This document shows positions 37,329 to 46,189 of a stretch of 64,000 bases of DNA, in pieces. A program made the translations under genes and the position numbers. The stretch spans positions 1 through 64,000 of the forward strand of contig JANJTB010000036.1 in the NCBI GenBank assembly GCA_024711295.1, written 5' to 3'. Position 1 is the first letter of the stretch. Each line of letters begins with the position of its first letter. The notes beneath the pieces are model-generated. The model was not told the DNA's origin. It did not search any database and was given only the letters and a program-made list of their open reading frames with translations. The stretch comes from a bacterium. GTDB taxonomy: Bacteria > Bacteroidota > Ignavibacteria > Kapaibacteriales > UBA2268.

Positions 37329-39386
37329 TTATTTAATATTAATTAATTTATTACTTATTACACTCCATGGACTTTTCAATATAACAAAATATACTCCACT
37401 ATTAAAATTATTTAAGTTAACCAAAATGGGCTTTTCATACTCAATTCCGGAATAATTTGACCAAGTTTCAGAAAATATAACTGAACCAGTAATATCAATG
37501 ATTTCTATTTTAAACTCACCCCGTTCCTTTGATTTAACAATAATACTGCACAAATCAGAGTTAAGATTATTGATTAGGTTAAGAGTTGTTTCTTTTATCA
37601 ATTGGATATGTCTAACACTAAATGCGCAATTATCAATATTAAGTGAGCCATTTTTGGATTTATAACTTATACCTAATTCATTCCAAAAATCACTAACTGT
37701 GATTGGACTAAATTTCAAGTCACTTAATAATACTTTACCACAAAGAAAGTTAATTATTGAAGGTGTTTGACTTATTGAGCAATTTGAATTATTATCCAAT
37801 ACTTCAATTATCAAATTGTTATTTTTATTCTCAATAATTCTAAAATTGCCATATTGTGTTTTTTGAGGATAAAATATATCCTTGTCAATTGATAGATTGA
37901 TTCTATAATTTATATTGCTAATAATATTGTCACATTGAGTATATGCATAGATTGGAATACAATATTCTTCACCTATTACAACCAGAGAGTCAGGCACAGT
38001 AATAGTAATCATATTGTCATTTATAACAGAGTTAATAATTAATTCACATATATAAAAGCAAGGATCATCAATAATAATTCTAACAGTGTCCGAAAAATGC
38101 CCACTTTTTGTATGATTCAATTTAATTTTAAAATTATGAGATTGTCCAAAAGATAACTTTTTCTGTTCATAATCAGCATTAGTTATCTCAATATCATTTG
38201 ATAAAGTGATAAAATTTGAAATTTTAATTTCTTGACCTAAATTAAGAAGAGGAATTTCAATTAATGAATTTTCACCTACACATTTATTAACAACTTCAAT
38301 AGATCTTGGATAGGATAAGTTAATATTACTTCTTTCCAGTAAAATGCTCTGTTCGGAATTACATCCATTACTGTCAATTACTTTAACTTTATAAAAACCC
38401 TCACTATATACAAGAATTGACTCTCCGCGTTGACCGTCTGACCATTCATATTCTACAAAGCCCGAGGTTGCAGTTAGCTTTACCGCCGAATTACAAATGT
38501 TATTAGAAGATTTTGAAATTTCAATAAAAGGAGGCTTATTAACTATTACATAAATAGTATCATATGTAAGGCACTTTGTTTCAGTATTCATGATTTTGAC
38601 AGAATATTTCATACTATTTAATGCTTTGCAAACAGGATTACCAATATTAGGATTCGATAGAAAGTCATTAGGTGTCCATTCATATTTGTAAGTTGGTATT
38701 TTCCCATTTTGATTGCCAAGTACAACCTCTTCACCACTACAAATTGTGTATTTATCCCCAATGTCAACTTTAAATTGATCTCCACAATCAACATAAGGTG
38801 TTAAATCTAAAAACTCAATATCATCAATGGCTAAATCATTGCCGTCTGCATGCAAAGTAGTATTATAAATCTGCAAGTCTATTGGACCATTTACATCGGA
38901 AATCCAATCGATTTCCAAGTATGACCAAGTACATGATGCTTTACTCACACGAAAAAGCTTGTTTAATATTGATTTATTATTTATTTTTATATCAAGGTAT
39001 GAGTCTTCATAATATACAAGTTTAGTTGCCCACATTTTAAATCTGTAATTATTACCTTTTACGGCATTTATTTTCTGCCCCCAAACTAGTTTATCAGGTA
39101 TTGTATATGAATCAAATATCATCATTAATCCAGCGGCATCTCCGGTATGGTCAGTACAACGAGCAAAACCAGGATGAATTGACTGTGGATTTTTTGATAT
39201 TGTGTAATATCCTTGTGCGAAAGAACTTGTTGAGTATGTGTAATCAGTTTGAAAACCTTCGTTACCTAAGCTAAAATTGCCATTATATATAAGATTTTTT
39301 TCATCTGATTGCAGTTTCGGATCTTCTGCAAACAAGGTCATTCTGCAAATTAACAGAACACATAGGGTAATTATTGTTCTCATCAT
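37329..39386 (-). CDS. T9SS cargo protein with CBM-like and Ig-like domains
   Basis: A 685-residue secreted protein. After a signal peptide (ending LICRMTLFAE) residues about 30-195 form a carbohydrate-binding-like jelly roll (LIYNGNFSLGNEGFQTDY, NDLAIDDIEFLDLTP). PKD/gliding-type Ig segments follow (TICSGEEVVLG, YKYEWTPNDFLSN, FVEYEWSDGQRGESILV) with many Cys (CGDQ, CSGEE, CKAL, CLTYD). The last about 80 residues, ending GVYFVILKSPWSVISNKLI, fit a type A C-terminal sorting domain. It is AT-rich relative to its neighbours. It is monocistronic, with no enzyme motif; a surface or matrix adhesin is plausible. Confidence 0.85.
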   Translation of the reverse strand: MMRTIITLCVLLICRMTLFAEDPKLQSDEKNLIYNGNFSLGNEGFQTDYTYSTSSFAQGYYTISKNPQSIHPGFARCTDHTGDAAGLMMIFDSYTIPDKLVWGQKINAVKGNNYRFKMWATKLVYYEDSYLDIKINNKSILNKLFRVSKASCTWSYLEIDWISDVNGPIDLQIYNTTLHADGNDLAIDDIEFLDLTPYVDCGDQFKVDIGDKYTICSGEEVVLGNQNGKIPTYKYEWTPNDFLSNPNIGNPVCKALNSMKYSVKIMNTETKCLTYDTIYVIVNKPPFIEISKSSNNICNSAVKLTATSGFVEYEWSDGQRGESILVYSEGFYKVKVIDSNGCNSEQSILLERSNINLSYPRSIEVVNKCVGENSLIEIPLLNLGQEIKISNFITLSNDIEITNADYEQKKLSFGQSHNFKIKLNHTKSGHFSDTVRIIIDDPCFYICELIINSVINDNMITITVPDSLVVIGEEYCIPIYAYTQCDNIISNINYRINLSIDKDIFYPQKTQYGNFRIIENKNNNLIIEVLDNNSNCSISQTPSIINFLCGKVLLSDLKFSPITVSDFWNELGISYKSKNGSLNIDNCAFSVRHIQLIKETTLNLINNLNSDLCSIIVKSKERGEFKIEIIDITGSVIFSETWSNYSGIEYEKPILVNLNNFNSGVYFVILKSPWSVISNKLINIK

Positions 39387-39574
39387 AAAAATATCTTTTT
39401 TAGATTTATACCATTTACAAAAGTTAAATTATAAAATTTTCGAACAAATTCCAAACTTTATCGTATTTATTTATATAAAAGTGAATATTTTTTTTAATAT
39501 TTTATTGAGTTGTTACAACTTTGATTATTTTTGTTAATAAATTTTAATTTAATTATTTTCAGGATTTATTATTT

Positions 39575-41632
39575 ATGTTAAATTCATTTAAGGTATTTAG
39601 TTTATTGCTTATTACACCAATGATATTGATGACAGCGTGCAGCAACAAGAATGATGTAAAAGAACCGGAAGCAGCAGTTGAAAAAGCAATTGACTCTGCA
39701 AATTTTGATTTTACGGTCAACCCTACCGATGACTTCTTCAGATTTGTAAATGGTAATTGGATGAAGAATAATCCTATACCTGACGAAGAATCCAGATGGA
39801 GCGCTTTTAACGTTTTGAATTTAGAGAACCAGAAAAAATTGCTCACACTACTGGAAGAAGCACAAAGTGGAAAGCACAGCGAAAGTTACTGGAAACAAAT
39901 TGGAGACTTTTATGCATCCGGTATGGACACAAGCAAGATCGAATCTGATGGTATCAAACCATTAAAGCCATATTTCGACAAGATTGAAAGCATTGCCGGT
40001 AAGCAGGAATTAGTGGCTTTGGCAGGTGAATTTGCTTCGATGGGTGCAAATCCATTTTTCTATCTTTATGCCGGAGCTGATGATAAAAACAGCTCAATGA
40101 TGATTGCAAATCTGTATCAGGGTGGCTTAGGACTGCCGGATAGAGACTATTATTTCCCAAAAGATGAGCGTTCAGAAAAAATATTAGCTGAATATAAATT
40201 GCACCTGAAAAAAATGTTTGTGCTTTATGGAATGAACGAAAACGACGCCTTATCAGCAGCCGAAAAAGTACTCAGAATTGAGACTGAACTCGCTGGGGCA
40301 TCATCTACAAGATTAGAACTGCGCGACCCAGTCAAAAATTACAACAAATATCTTGTGACCGACTTTGCCAAAAGAACTGCTGATTTCGATTGGGCTGTAT
40401 TTTTTAAAAGTTTAGGTATAAACCAACCTGCTGATTTCAATGTCGGACAACCTAAATTTTTTGAAAAAGTTTCGGAATTAATCAAAAAAGTTGCTATCGA
40501 AGACTGGAAATTATTCCTGAAATGGAAAATACTGCACGAAGCAGCACCATACCTTAGCAGCGATTTTGTCAATCAGAATTTCGAATTCTACGGAAAAACT
40601 CTATCAGGAAGCAAAAAAATTCAAGACAGATGGAAACGTGTGTTGAATTCTACTAGTGGTTCGCTTGGCGAAGCTGTAGGCAAAATTTATTGCGAGAAAT
40701 ATTTCCCTTCAAGCTCGAAGGATAAAATGCTGAAACTCGTAAGTAATCTGAAAATATCACTTAACGAGCACATACGCAATCTCGACTGGATGGGTAGTGA
40801 AACAAAAGAAAAAGCTCTTGCAAAATTAGAAAAAATGAATGTTAAAATCGGTTACCCAGATAAATGGAGAGACTACTCATCACTCAAAGTCACAAGAGAT
40901 TCATATATAATAAACGTTCTCAATTCGGGTAAATTTGAGATGGCCGAAAATCTGGCAAAGATTGGTAAACCCGTTGACAAATCTGAATGGCACATGACAC
41001 CCCAAACTGTTAATGCATATTACAGTCCGAATATGAACGAAATAGTATTCCCGGCAGCTATTCTTCAGCCACCTTTCTTCTATCCTGATGCTGACGATGC
41101 TGTAAATTACGGTGCAATCGGTGTGGTAATCGGACATGAGATGACTCATGGATTCGACGATCAGGGCAGAATGTTTGATGCTGACGGTAATTTGTCTGAA
41201 TGGTGGACACCTGAAGATGCCACTAAGTTTAACGAAAAGGTTAAGCCATTAATTAATCAGGCAAATGCTTACATAATCATTAACGATATGACTGTAAACG
41301 GCGAGTTGACACTTGGCGAAAACATTGCCGACTTTGGTGGGGTTACAGTAGCATTGACTGCTTTGAGAAAAGCATCTAACAATAGCATTGAAACACCAAA
41401 AATTGATGGATTCAGCCCACTTCAACGATTCTTTATTTCTTATGCACAGGTATGGAGACAGAATATCAGAGATGAAGAAATAATCAGACGACTCAAAGAA
41501 GACGTTCACTCACCGGGTAATTACAGAGTTAACGGTACTTTGCCCAATATTCCTGAATTCTATAATGCATTCGGGATTAAAGAAGGTACCAAAATGTATT
41601 ATACTGCCGACAAAAGAGCAGTAATCTGGTAA
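39575..41632 (+). CDS. M13-family (neprilysin-like) zinc metallopeptidase, lipoprotein
   Basis: A 685-residue peptidase with lipoprotein signal MLNSFKVFSLLLITPMILMTAC. The N-terminal M13 domain begins FTVNPTDDFFRFVNGNWMK. The catalytic HEMTH is at 521-525 (GHEMTHGFDDQG), with the third zinc ligand Glu582 and Asp586 in GENIADFGG. It ends in the conserved Trp (KRAVIW). The family cleaves small peptides outside the cytoplasm. The GC content of this gene matches the window's bulk, unlike the AT-rich genes on both sides. A hairpin follows the stop. Confidence 0.96.
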   Translation: MLNSFKVFSLLLITPMILMTACSNKNDVKEPEAAVEKAIDSANFDFTVNPTDDFFRFVNGNWMKNNPIPDEESRWSAFNVLNLENQKKLLTLLEEAQSGKHSESYWKQIGDFYASGMDTSKIESDGIKPLKPYFDKIESIAGKQELVALAGEFASMGANPFFYLYAGADDKNSSMMIANLYQGGLGLPDRDYYFPKDERSEKILAEYKLHLKKMFVLYGMNENDALSAAEKVLRIETELAGASSTRLELRDPVKNYNKYLVTDFAKRTADFDWAVFFKSLGINQPADFNVGQPKFFEKVSELIKKVAIEDWKLFLKWKILHEAAPYLSSDFVNQNFEFYGKTLSGSKKIQDRWKRVLNSTSGSLGEAVGKIYCEKYFPSSSKDKMLKLVSNLKISLNEHIRNLDWMGSETKEKALAKLEKMNVKIGYPDKWRDYSSLKVTRDSYIINVLNSGKFEMAENLAKIGKPVDKSEWHMTPQTVNAYYSPNMNEIVFPAAILQPPFFYPDADDAVNYGAIGVVIGHEMTHGFDDQGRMFDADGNLSEWWTPEDATKFNEKVKPLINQANAYIIINDMTVNGELTLGENIADFGGVTVALTALRKASNNSIETPKIDGFSPLQRFFISYAQVWRQNIRDEEIIRRLKEDVHSPGNYRVNGTLPNIPEFYNAFGIKEGTKMYYTADKRAVIW

Positions 41633-42259
41633 TAAGTGAATACTAGATTCCAAACAAAAAGGAGCTATGTTGTATTGAGCCCCAAAAGTTAGACAAAAAA
41701 CTTTTGGGGTTTTTCTATGCTAGAAAAGAGAAAGAGCAGGAAGCAACTTATGCTGCAAATCAATCATTTAAATTTTAATTATCAAAAATATTTTGCAGTT
41801 TAATATATTTTTCTTAAATTGGTAATAGTGTATTGTGTTATTTTCAAATAATTATGTATCAGAAAATTACATATAGAAAAACAACAATATTGAGTAATAT
41901 AATATTTTCTCAATATCAGCACTTAATTGCATTATTTATATTAATGTTACACACCAAGTTCCGTCATCTTCCACTAAATAATTTACTAATCTCAAAGAAA
42001 TCTCAAAGAATACAATTATTTATTTATACCACAAAATTATTTTTATTTTTTGAGGAAATCAAAATACCGGGAATCAAGCTACTGTTGCAAAGGGATTAAT
42101 AAGTTACGAGTAATCCTTGTTGCAGCAATCAGATAATAAAAAACAATCAAATTTAACTTGATAGAATTTCAATATTTAAATTTACAAGTTATTCAGGCAA
42201 ACTCACAAGAATTTATATGTATTATACTTTTAATAATATTCATCAAGGAACATTGAATA
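41633..42259. other. Long AT-rich gap with hairpin and possible IS end
   Basis: These 627 bases hold no confident gene. The hairpin at 41680-41709 is described separately. A plus-strand open stretch at 41833-42099 (88 codons, basic and hydrophobic, MYQKITYRKTTILS...) has no ribosome-binding site or recognisable motif, and I did not call it. The last part should carry the promoter of the peptide gene at 42260. The composition is extremely AT-rich. Confidence 0.55.
41680..41714 (+). terminator. Hairpin after the M13 peptidase gene
   Basis: Perfect 11-bp arms CCCCAAAAGTT (41680-41690) and AACTTTTGGGG (41699-41709) with an 8-nt loop, then TTTTTC. It lies 48 bp past the stop of the peptidase gene. 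The same sequence with its left flank (TGTATTGAGCCCCAAAAGTT) also resembles the terminal inverted repeat of IS150-type elements (see findings). Confidence 0.75.
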
Positions 42260-42529
42260 ATGAAAATTAAATTATTAGCAATCATAATGATTTTATTGAT
42301 AATAACTTCATCATTATTATATTCCTTAATAGCTTATAGTGACACTGGCTGGACATCAGCTTCAGGTACTTCTGCTAAAGGTAAAGCCATCAATATTACT
42401 GATGTTGGTAATGGGTATACATTTTACTGTGTTGGCACCGGAACTTGCTTTATGATTATTGGTAATACATTGATCATTGAAGAAGGAATCGGAACAGGAG
42501 GTATTTCACATGGAGTATTTAGAAATTAA
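42260..42529 (+). CDS. Small exported Cys-pair peptide
   Basis: An 89-residue protein with a long hydrophobic leader (MKIKLLAIIMILLIITSSLL) and a short mature part rich in Gly, Ser and Thr (SDTGWTSASGTSAKGKAI). It has two Cys (57 and 63 in YTFYCVGTGTCFM) and the hydrophobic tail IIGNTLIIEEGIGTGG. I do not recognise a family, although size and context recall the small exported (NVEALA-like) proteins of Bacteroidota. A strong terminator-like hairpin follows, then a propeller-like and a thioredoxin-like gene in the same direction, so it is probably expressed above its neighbours. Confidence 0.7.
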   Translation: MKIKLLAIIMILLIITSSLLYSLIAYSDTGWTSASGTSAKGKAINITDVGNGYTFYCVGTGTCFMIIGNTLIIEEGIGTGGISHGVFRN

Positions 42530-42538
42530 ATAAGAAAG

Positions 42539-42578
42539 GTTCTGTAGTCTTTAATTAGGCTACAGAACTGATTTTTTT
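42539..42578 (+). terminator. Hairpin terminator/attenuator after the 89-residue peptide gene
   Basis: GTTCTGTAG (42539-42547) pairs perfectly with CTACAGAAC (42560-42568), then TGATTTTTTT. It sits 10 nt after the peptide's stop and 18 nt before the next ATG, so it likely acts as a partial terminator inside the unit. Confidence 0.8.
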
Positions 42579-42595
42579 ACTATATAATTAATAAT

Positions 42596-43891
42596 ATGTC
42601 AAAGTTAATAATAATATTTTTTAGTATAATGTTGATGTCAAATCAATGCACCTTGAAAACAAAAGACGCACAAAACTATAAAGCAAAGAAAATATCAATT
42701 GAGGAATATATTGCGCCCAAACAACTTAAACTGATAAATACAATTAGTTTTGAGGAAAATGACAGCATTATAATAAATCGTATAGCTGGTATTGAGTTTT
42801 GTAGTAATGGGAAAAAAATTGTTCTAACAGATGATGCAAACAGATTTATTTTGCTTATTGACAGCAAAAACGGCAAAATTCTAAAATCTGTTGACTCAAA
42901 AAAAATGAATTTCAAATGGGTTGATGATTTTTTGATGTGCAATCCAATTCCAAATCAATTGATTAGAAATGACCTTAAATATATTCCGATTACTGACTAT
43001 TTAAAGTATGGATTGACTGATGAGTCGCTCGATTTAGTCAGAATGCATTATTTTATTCCTAAGTGTGTTAATGGCAAACTTGTTATATCAAACCTAATGT
43101 ACATTTTTGCTGTATCAGACAAAGTAAAACATAATAGTATTGATAACCGATCAGGGTTTTGTTTATTTGATAGTGAACTGAATTTTGAAAAAATGATTGT
43201 TCCTGAAGTTCTGCTAAGCTCATATTTCTTGTATGATAATTATGAATTTTTAAGCAATGGCGAAATAATCGGAACAACAAGCAATTTTTCGTACAAAGAA
43301 AAAGATATAATGGACTCGATTGTTACAGTAGCCAAATATGATTCAACAGGTAATTTTCTTGGAAATATTGGATATTTACCCGATATATACACAAATAATA
43401 ATCTGGCTTACGAAGAGCATTGGAAGCCCTTAATTACTTCAATAAACGATAGTTTATTTATTTTATATCCAAGAACAAAAGATGTCTATGGACCTGGTCA
43501 AAAAATTAGATTTACTCTACAAAATATTCCATTTTCTAACGACTCAGGATTAGTTTATTTATATAATTACTATAGGTTAGCCCGCCTTCAACAAAGAACT
43601 CCTAACAGTAAGGAAATTGGAAGACTATTACCTTTTTCAATTATAAACTCATTCAACACTAATGGAAATCTAACAATAATAATTTTAGTATTTGATGAAA
43701 GTGAGAATATCGGTTTTTATTATTTAGTCCAAGAATATGATACCAAGGGAAATTTATTATCTCATTCAAAAATATATGATGAGCCTGAAAATCAAATCAG
43801 AAATTTTGTATATGACAAACATAATAATTATATGTGTATCGTAAGAAAAAGTAAATTCGGCTGGACTTTAGAAAAAAGAGAATGGAAGTAA
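42596..43891 (+). CDS. Propeller-like exported protein (6-bladed beta-propeller type)
   Basis: A 431-residue protein with a hydrophobic leader ending LMSNQC (a non-standard lipobox; Cys 18 may be lipidated). The mature part reads like a beta-propeller lipoprotein of the BF3164/6-bladed type: RIAGIEFCSNGKKIVLTDD, RFILLIDSKNGKILKSVD, VTVAKYDSTGNFLGNIG and YDTKGNLLSHSKIYDE. There is no enzyme motif. Its stop overlaps the next ATG (TAATG), so it is translationally coupled to the thioredoxin-like gene. It follows the small peptide and its hairpin. AT-rich codons. Confidence 0.75.
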   Translation: MSKLIIIFFSIMLMSNQCTLKTKDAQNYKAKKISIEEYIAPKQLKLINTISFEENDSIIINRIAGIEFCSNGKKIVLTDDANRFILLIDSKNGKILKSVDSKKMNFKWVDDFLMCNPIPNQLIRNDLKYIPITDYLKYGLTDESLDLVRMHYFIPKCVNGKLVISNLMYIFAVSDKVKHNSIDNRSGFCLFDSELNFEKMIVPEVLLSSYFLYDNYEFLSNGEIIGTTSNFSYKEKDIMDSIVTVAKYDSTGNFLGNIGYLPDIYTNNNLAYEEHWKPLITSINDSLFILYPRTKDVYGPGQKIRFTLQNIPFSNDSGLVYLYNYYRLARLQQRTPNSKEIGRLLPFSIINSFNTNGNLTIIILVFDESENIGFYYLVQEYDTKGNLLSHSKIYDEPENQIRNFVYDKHNNYMCIVRKSKFGWTLEKREWK

Positions 43892-44334
43892 TGAAAGTAA
43901 GAGGTATTACTATATATTTAACATTTTTATTATGTTCAAACATCCTTTATGGCAACATTGCTGATTCATTGAGGACTGCGACTAATACATCCAAAAGCGA
44001 GATTTTGTTGATTTTCCATTTTAATATAACTGGATGTGTAAAGTGCTATATTGAACCAAATGAGATAATTTCAAATCTTGAACGAAATAAACATACTAAG
44101 AAATGTAAAATCGTTGCTTCTGTTTTGTGTGATAGAGATATCGAATTAAAGATATTTTCAAAAAGCCAAAAATGGAAATTTGGCTTGTTAAGAAATGATG
44201 GAAATTTGTTACAACAACTAAATGCAACTAATGAACATTTCTTAACTATAATTACTACTGACAATAAACTTATAAACTTAAAACCTGGTAATCCTGAACA
44301 AAACTATAATAAAATTGTTAATATAATTAATTAA
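43891..44334 (+). CDS. Exported thioredoxin-fold-like protein with CxxC
   Basis: A 147-residue protein with a signal-like N terminus (ITIYLTFLLCSNILYG). A strand-Cys-x-x-Cys element, LLIFHFNITGCVKCYIEP (Cys 49 and 52), sits where the active site of TlpA/thioredoxin-type proteins lies. The later FLTIITTDNKLINL is a plausible last strand, but the cis-Pro segment is unclear. I chose the ATG at 43891, which forms TAATG with the upstream stop; an ATG at 43882 would overlap more. It is the third gene of the peptide/propeller module; a thiol oxidase or reductase for the Cys-pair peptide is an inference from context. Confidence 0.68.
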   Translation: MKVRGITIYLTFLLCSNILYGNIADSLRTATNTSKSEILLIFHFNITGCVKCYIEPNEIISNLERNKHTKKCKIVASVLCDRDIELKIFSKSQKWKFGLLRNDGNLLQQLNATNEHFLTIITTDNKLINLKPGNPEQNYNKIVNIIN

Positions 44335-44440
44335 TAGCCCATTGCTGTTTTTTTGTAAATCAGGAAACAGATAGTATTACCAGATGAAAATTAAAACTTA
44401 AATAAAGGCAATTGTTTAACTTAACATTTTTAGGAAGTTG

Positions 44441-44500
44441 AATCCCAAGAAAAAGGATTTTTCGCTACGCTCAATATGGTGTAATAATCATCATTTTGAA
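44441..44500. repeat. 60-bp direct repeat, copy 1
   Basis: The 60 bases 44441-44500 match 46689-46748 at 59 of 60 positions (one T/C difference at the end). The core is TTTTTCGCTACGCTCAATAT. Unlike copy 2 it lacks the inverted arm on its right. It lies between the two peptide modules. Confidence 0.95.
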
Positions 44501-44597
44501 TAATCGTTGGAAACACTTATTACAACTTAATATTGTTATTTGAAAAGTTGATTGTTTTTTCTTGATAAATTTAATCATTTTTTTAAGGAGTTTTTGT

Positions 44598-45056
44598 ATG
44601 CAAAAACTAAATAGAGTACTTTTATTCTTTTTCCTATTGCAAATTTCAAATTCATTCTCATATATTCAAACATTTAATTCTACAATTGATATGGAAGAAA
44701 GAGGCGATGGAACTCCAAATTTTGGTAGTTATTATGAGACTGTTCATATTTATTGTTTACCTGATAGATGTGAATTAGTGTGCTATCAACCTGGTGTTTC
44801 GTACGAATGTGACTGGGAATTTGCCACAACTTGCCACGATTGCGAAGATTCATGGGCTATTTATGACAACACAAATAGTAGTGAACTTTTTAATTATGCA
44901 AAAAATCAAATTGCTATAGGTACATATAATGGAACCTATACTAATAATATTTATATTATACCATTAGGTATTACTATTTATCGTAATGTCAACTGGTCAA
45001 TAGATATGAATAGCATGAAATCCTTTATCGATATAACTGTGACTGATGGTAATTAA
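44598..45056 (+). CDS. Small exported Cys-rich protein
   Basis: A 152-residue protein starting at the ATG at 44598, which has AAGGAG 7 nt upstream; a TTG start 36 nt earlier gives an unlikely leader. The signal is MQKLNRVLLFFFLLQISNSF. The mature part has six Cys within 30 residues (53, 58, 62, 71, 79, 82: YCLPDRCELVCYQ, YECDW, CHDCEDSW), so it is probably disulfide-bonded. The rest is beta-like and Asn-rich. No family is recognised. It is followed by a hairpin and then by a propeller-like gene, mirroring the 42.26-kb module. Confidence 0.72.
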   Translation: MQKLNRVLLFFFLLQISNSFSYIQTFNSTIDMEERGDGTPNFGSYYETVHIYCLPDRCELVCYQPGVSYECDWEFATTCHDCEDSWAIYDNTNSSELFNYAKNQIAIGTYNGTYTNNIYIIPLGITIYRNVNWSIDMNSMKSFIDITVTDGN

Positions 45057-45063
45057 TAATTTA

Positions 45064-45087
45064 GGGAAAGAGTTTCGGCTCTTTCCC
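45064..45087 (+). terminator. Hairpin after the Cys-rich protein gene
   Basis: GGGAAAGAG (45064-45072) pairs perfectly with CTCTTTCCC (45079-45087) around TTTCGG. It lies 7 nt after the stop and 20 nt before the next gene. There is no T-run, so it may be an mRNA-stabilising or partial terminator structure rather than a full terminator. The position matches the hairpin of the first module. Confidence 0.6.
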
Positions 45088-45106
45088 CTTAGAAAACAGA
45101 TAATAT

Positions 45107-46189
45107 ATGCATAACATTTTTATTCTTTTTTTTGCTTTTTTAGTAAACTACCAAGAGTATATAATTGAAAGTGATGATAAATATTTCAATACCTTACATA
45201 TTGATTATATCAGTATAAATGATGACATTTACTTGTACGAAACTATTATATCCAAAGACTGTAAAATATTTTTAAAGAATTTAAATGATCAAAACAAAGA
45301 ATATGTGCTTGAGCTTGATCCTGAATTTAGTAAATTCAAAACTTGCAACAAAATTCTTATATCGAACATTCAATCAATTAAAGATACATTATTATTTGTT
45401 ACTTCTGATAAAGTTTTGAAATATTATTTCGATACTGTTGGTGATAAATTCGATCTTATTGAAGTCATTAATTTAGAGGAAATTTTCAAAAAGCCAATTT
45501 TATATTATGGGACAAAGATATTTCTTGAATACCCTTACCTGTATGGTTGGAATGATTTGTATAATTCAAAAAATAGCTCCAATAATTTGTATTATTATAA
45601 AGTAGATTTGAATAATTTAAATATCAGAGAATTTATTGAATTGGATTTACCAAAAGGTTTCTACTGGACTTTGTTTCAACCAAGGAACATAATTGACTTC
45701 ACGAATGGTAAATTCTTATATACAAATGTTACAGAGTATGAAATTTACATCCATAATTTCAGTAAAGGAATTATTGACACAATCAAAAGAGATTTACCTG
45801 ATTGGCGATCTAATACTTTTAGTAACACCAAATTTAGTGGTATTCATCCGGTTCAGATTGCTGAAACTCTTCAAAAAGAATCAGAGACAAATTGTCTTAT
45901 ACATAGGGCAAGCTTTGTTAATGATAGTACAATATTAGTTTGTTATTCAGGCATTGAGAATGAGAAAAAGGGAGGTCAATTATATTCATTTTATTATGAT
46001 ATTTGGAAATACTATGATAATAAATGGTACATCAAAAATGAGCATAAAGACAAATTTTTACTAAACTCCAACAAGGAACTTTCTATCAATCAAAGTTATA
46101 GAATATTATTTAATAATATTTTTTCGATACAATTAAATGAAGATGATGAAAAATATCATGTTTACAAATTTAATCCCTTTGACTATTAG
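45107..46189 (+). CDS. Propeller-like exported protein, second module
   Basis: A 360-residue protein with a short hydrophobic N terminus (MHNIFILFFAFLVNYQ). It is a run of strand-turn repeats with Asp/Asn/Tyr bias (YISINDDIYLYETII, DTLLFVTSDKVLKYYFD, NGKFLYTNVTEYEIYIHNF, DSTILVCYSGIENEKKGG, FNNIFSIQLNEDDEKYHVYKF). This resembles a beta-propeller of the same class as the 42.6-kb protein, though the two are not close. There is no lipobox or enzyme motif. It overlaps the next gene. Confidence 0.66.
   Translation: MHNIFILFFAFLVNYQEYIIESDDKYFNTLHIDYISINDDIYLYETIISKDCKIFLKNLNDQNKEYVLELDPEFSKFKTCNKILISNIQSIKDTLLFVTSDKVLKYYFDTVGDKFDLIEVINLEEIFKKPILYYGTKIFLEYPYLYGWNDLYNSKNSSNNLYYYKVDLNNLNIREFIELDLPKGFYWTLFQPRNIIDFTNGKFLYTNVTEYEIYIHNFSKGIIDTIKRDLPDWRSNTFSNTKFSGIHPVQIAETLQKESETNCLIHRASFVNDSTILVCYSGIENEKKGGQLYSFYYDIWKYYDNKWYIKNEHKDKFLLNSNKELSINQSYRILFNNIFSIQLNEDDEKYHVYKFNPFDY

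Noticed and set aside
41833-42099. Plus-strand open frame of 88 codons in the long gap after the M13 gene
   Set aside because: No RBS, no motif, biased only by AT-rich sequence; composition looks like random AT-rich translation.
42260-42529. Peptide gene as a bacteriocin or RiPP precursor
   Set aside because: No leader cleavage motif (GG), no modification enzyme and no ABC transporter in the neighbourhood; only the exported Cys-pair nature is supported.
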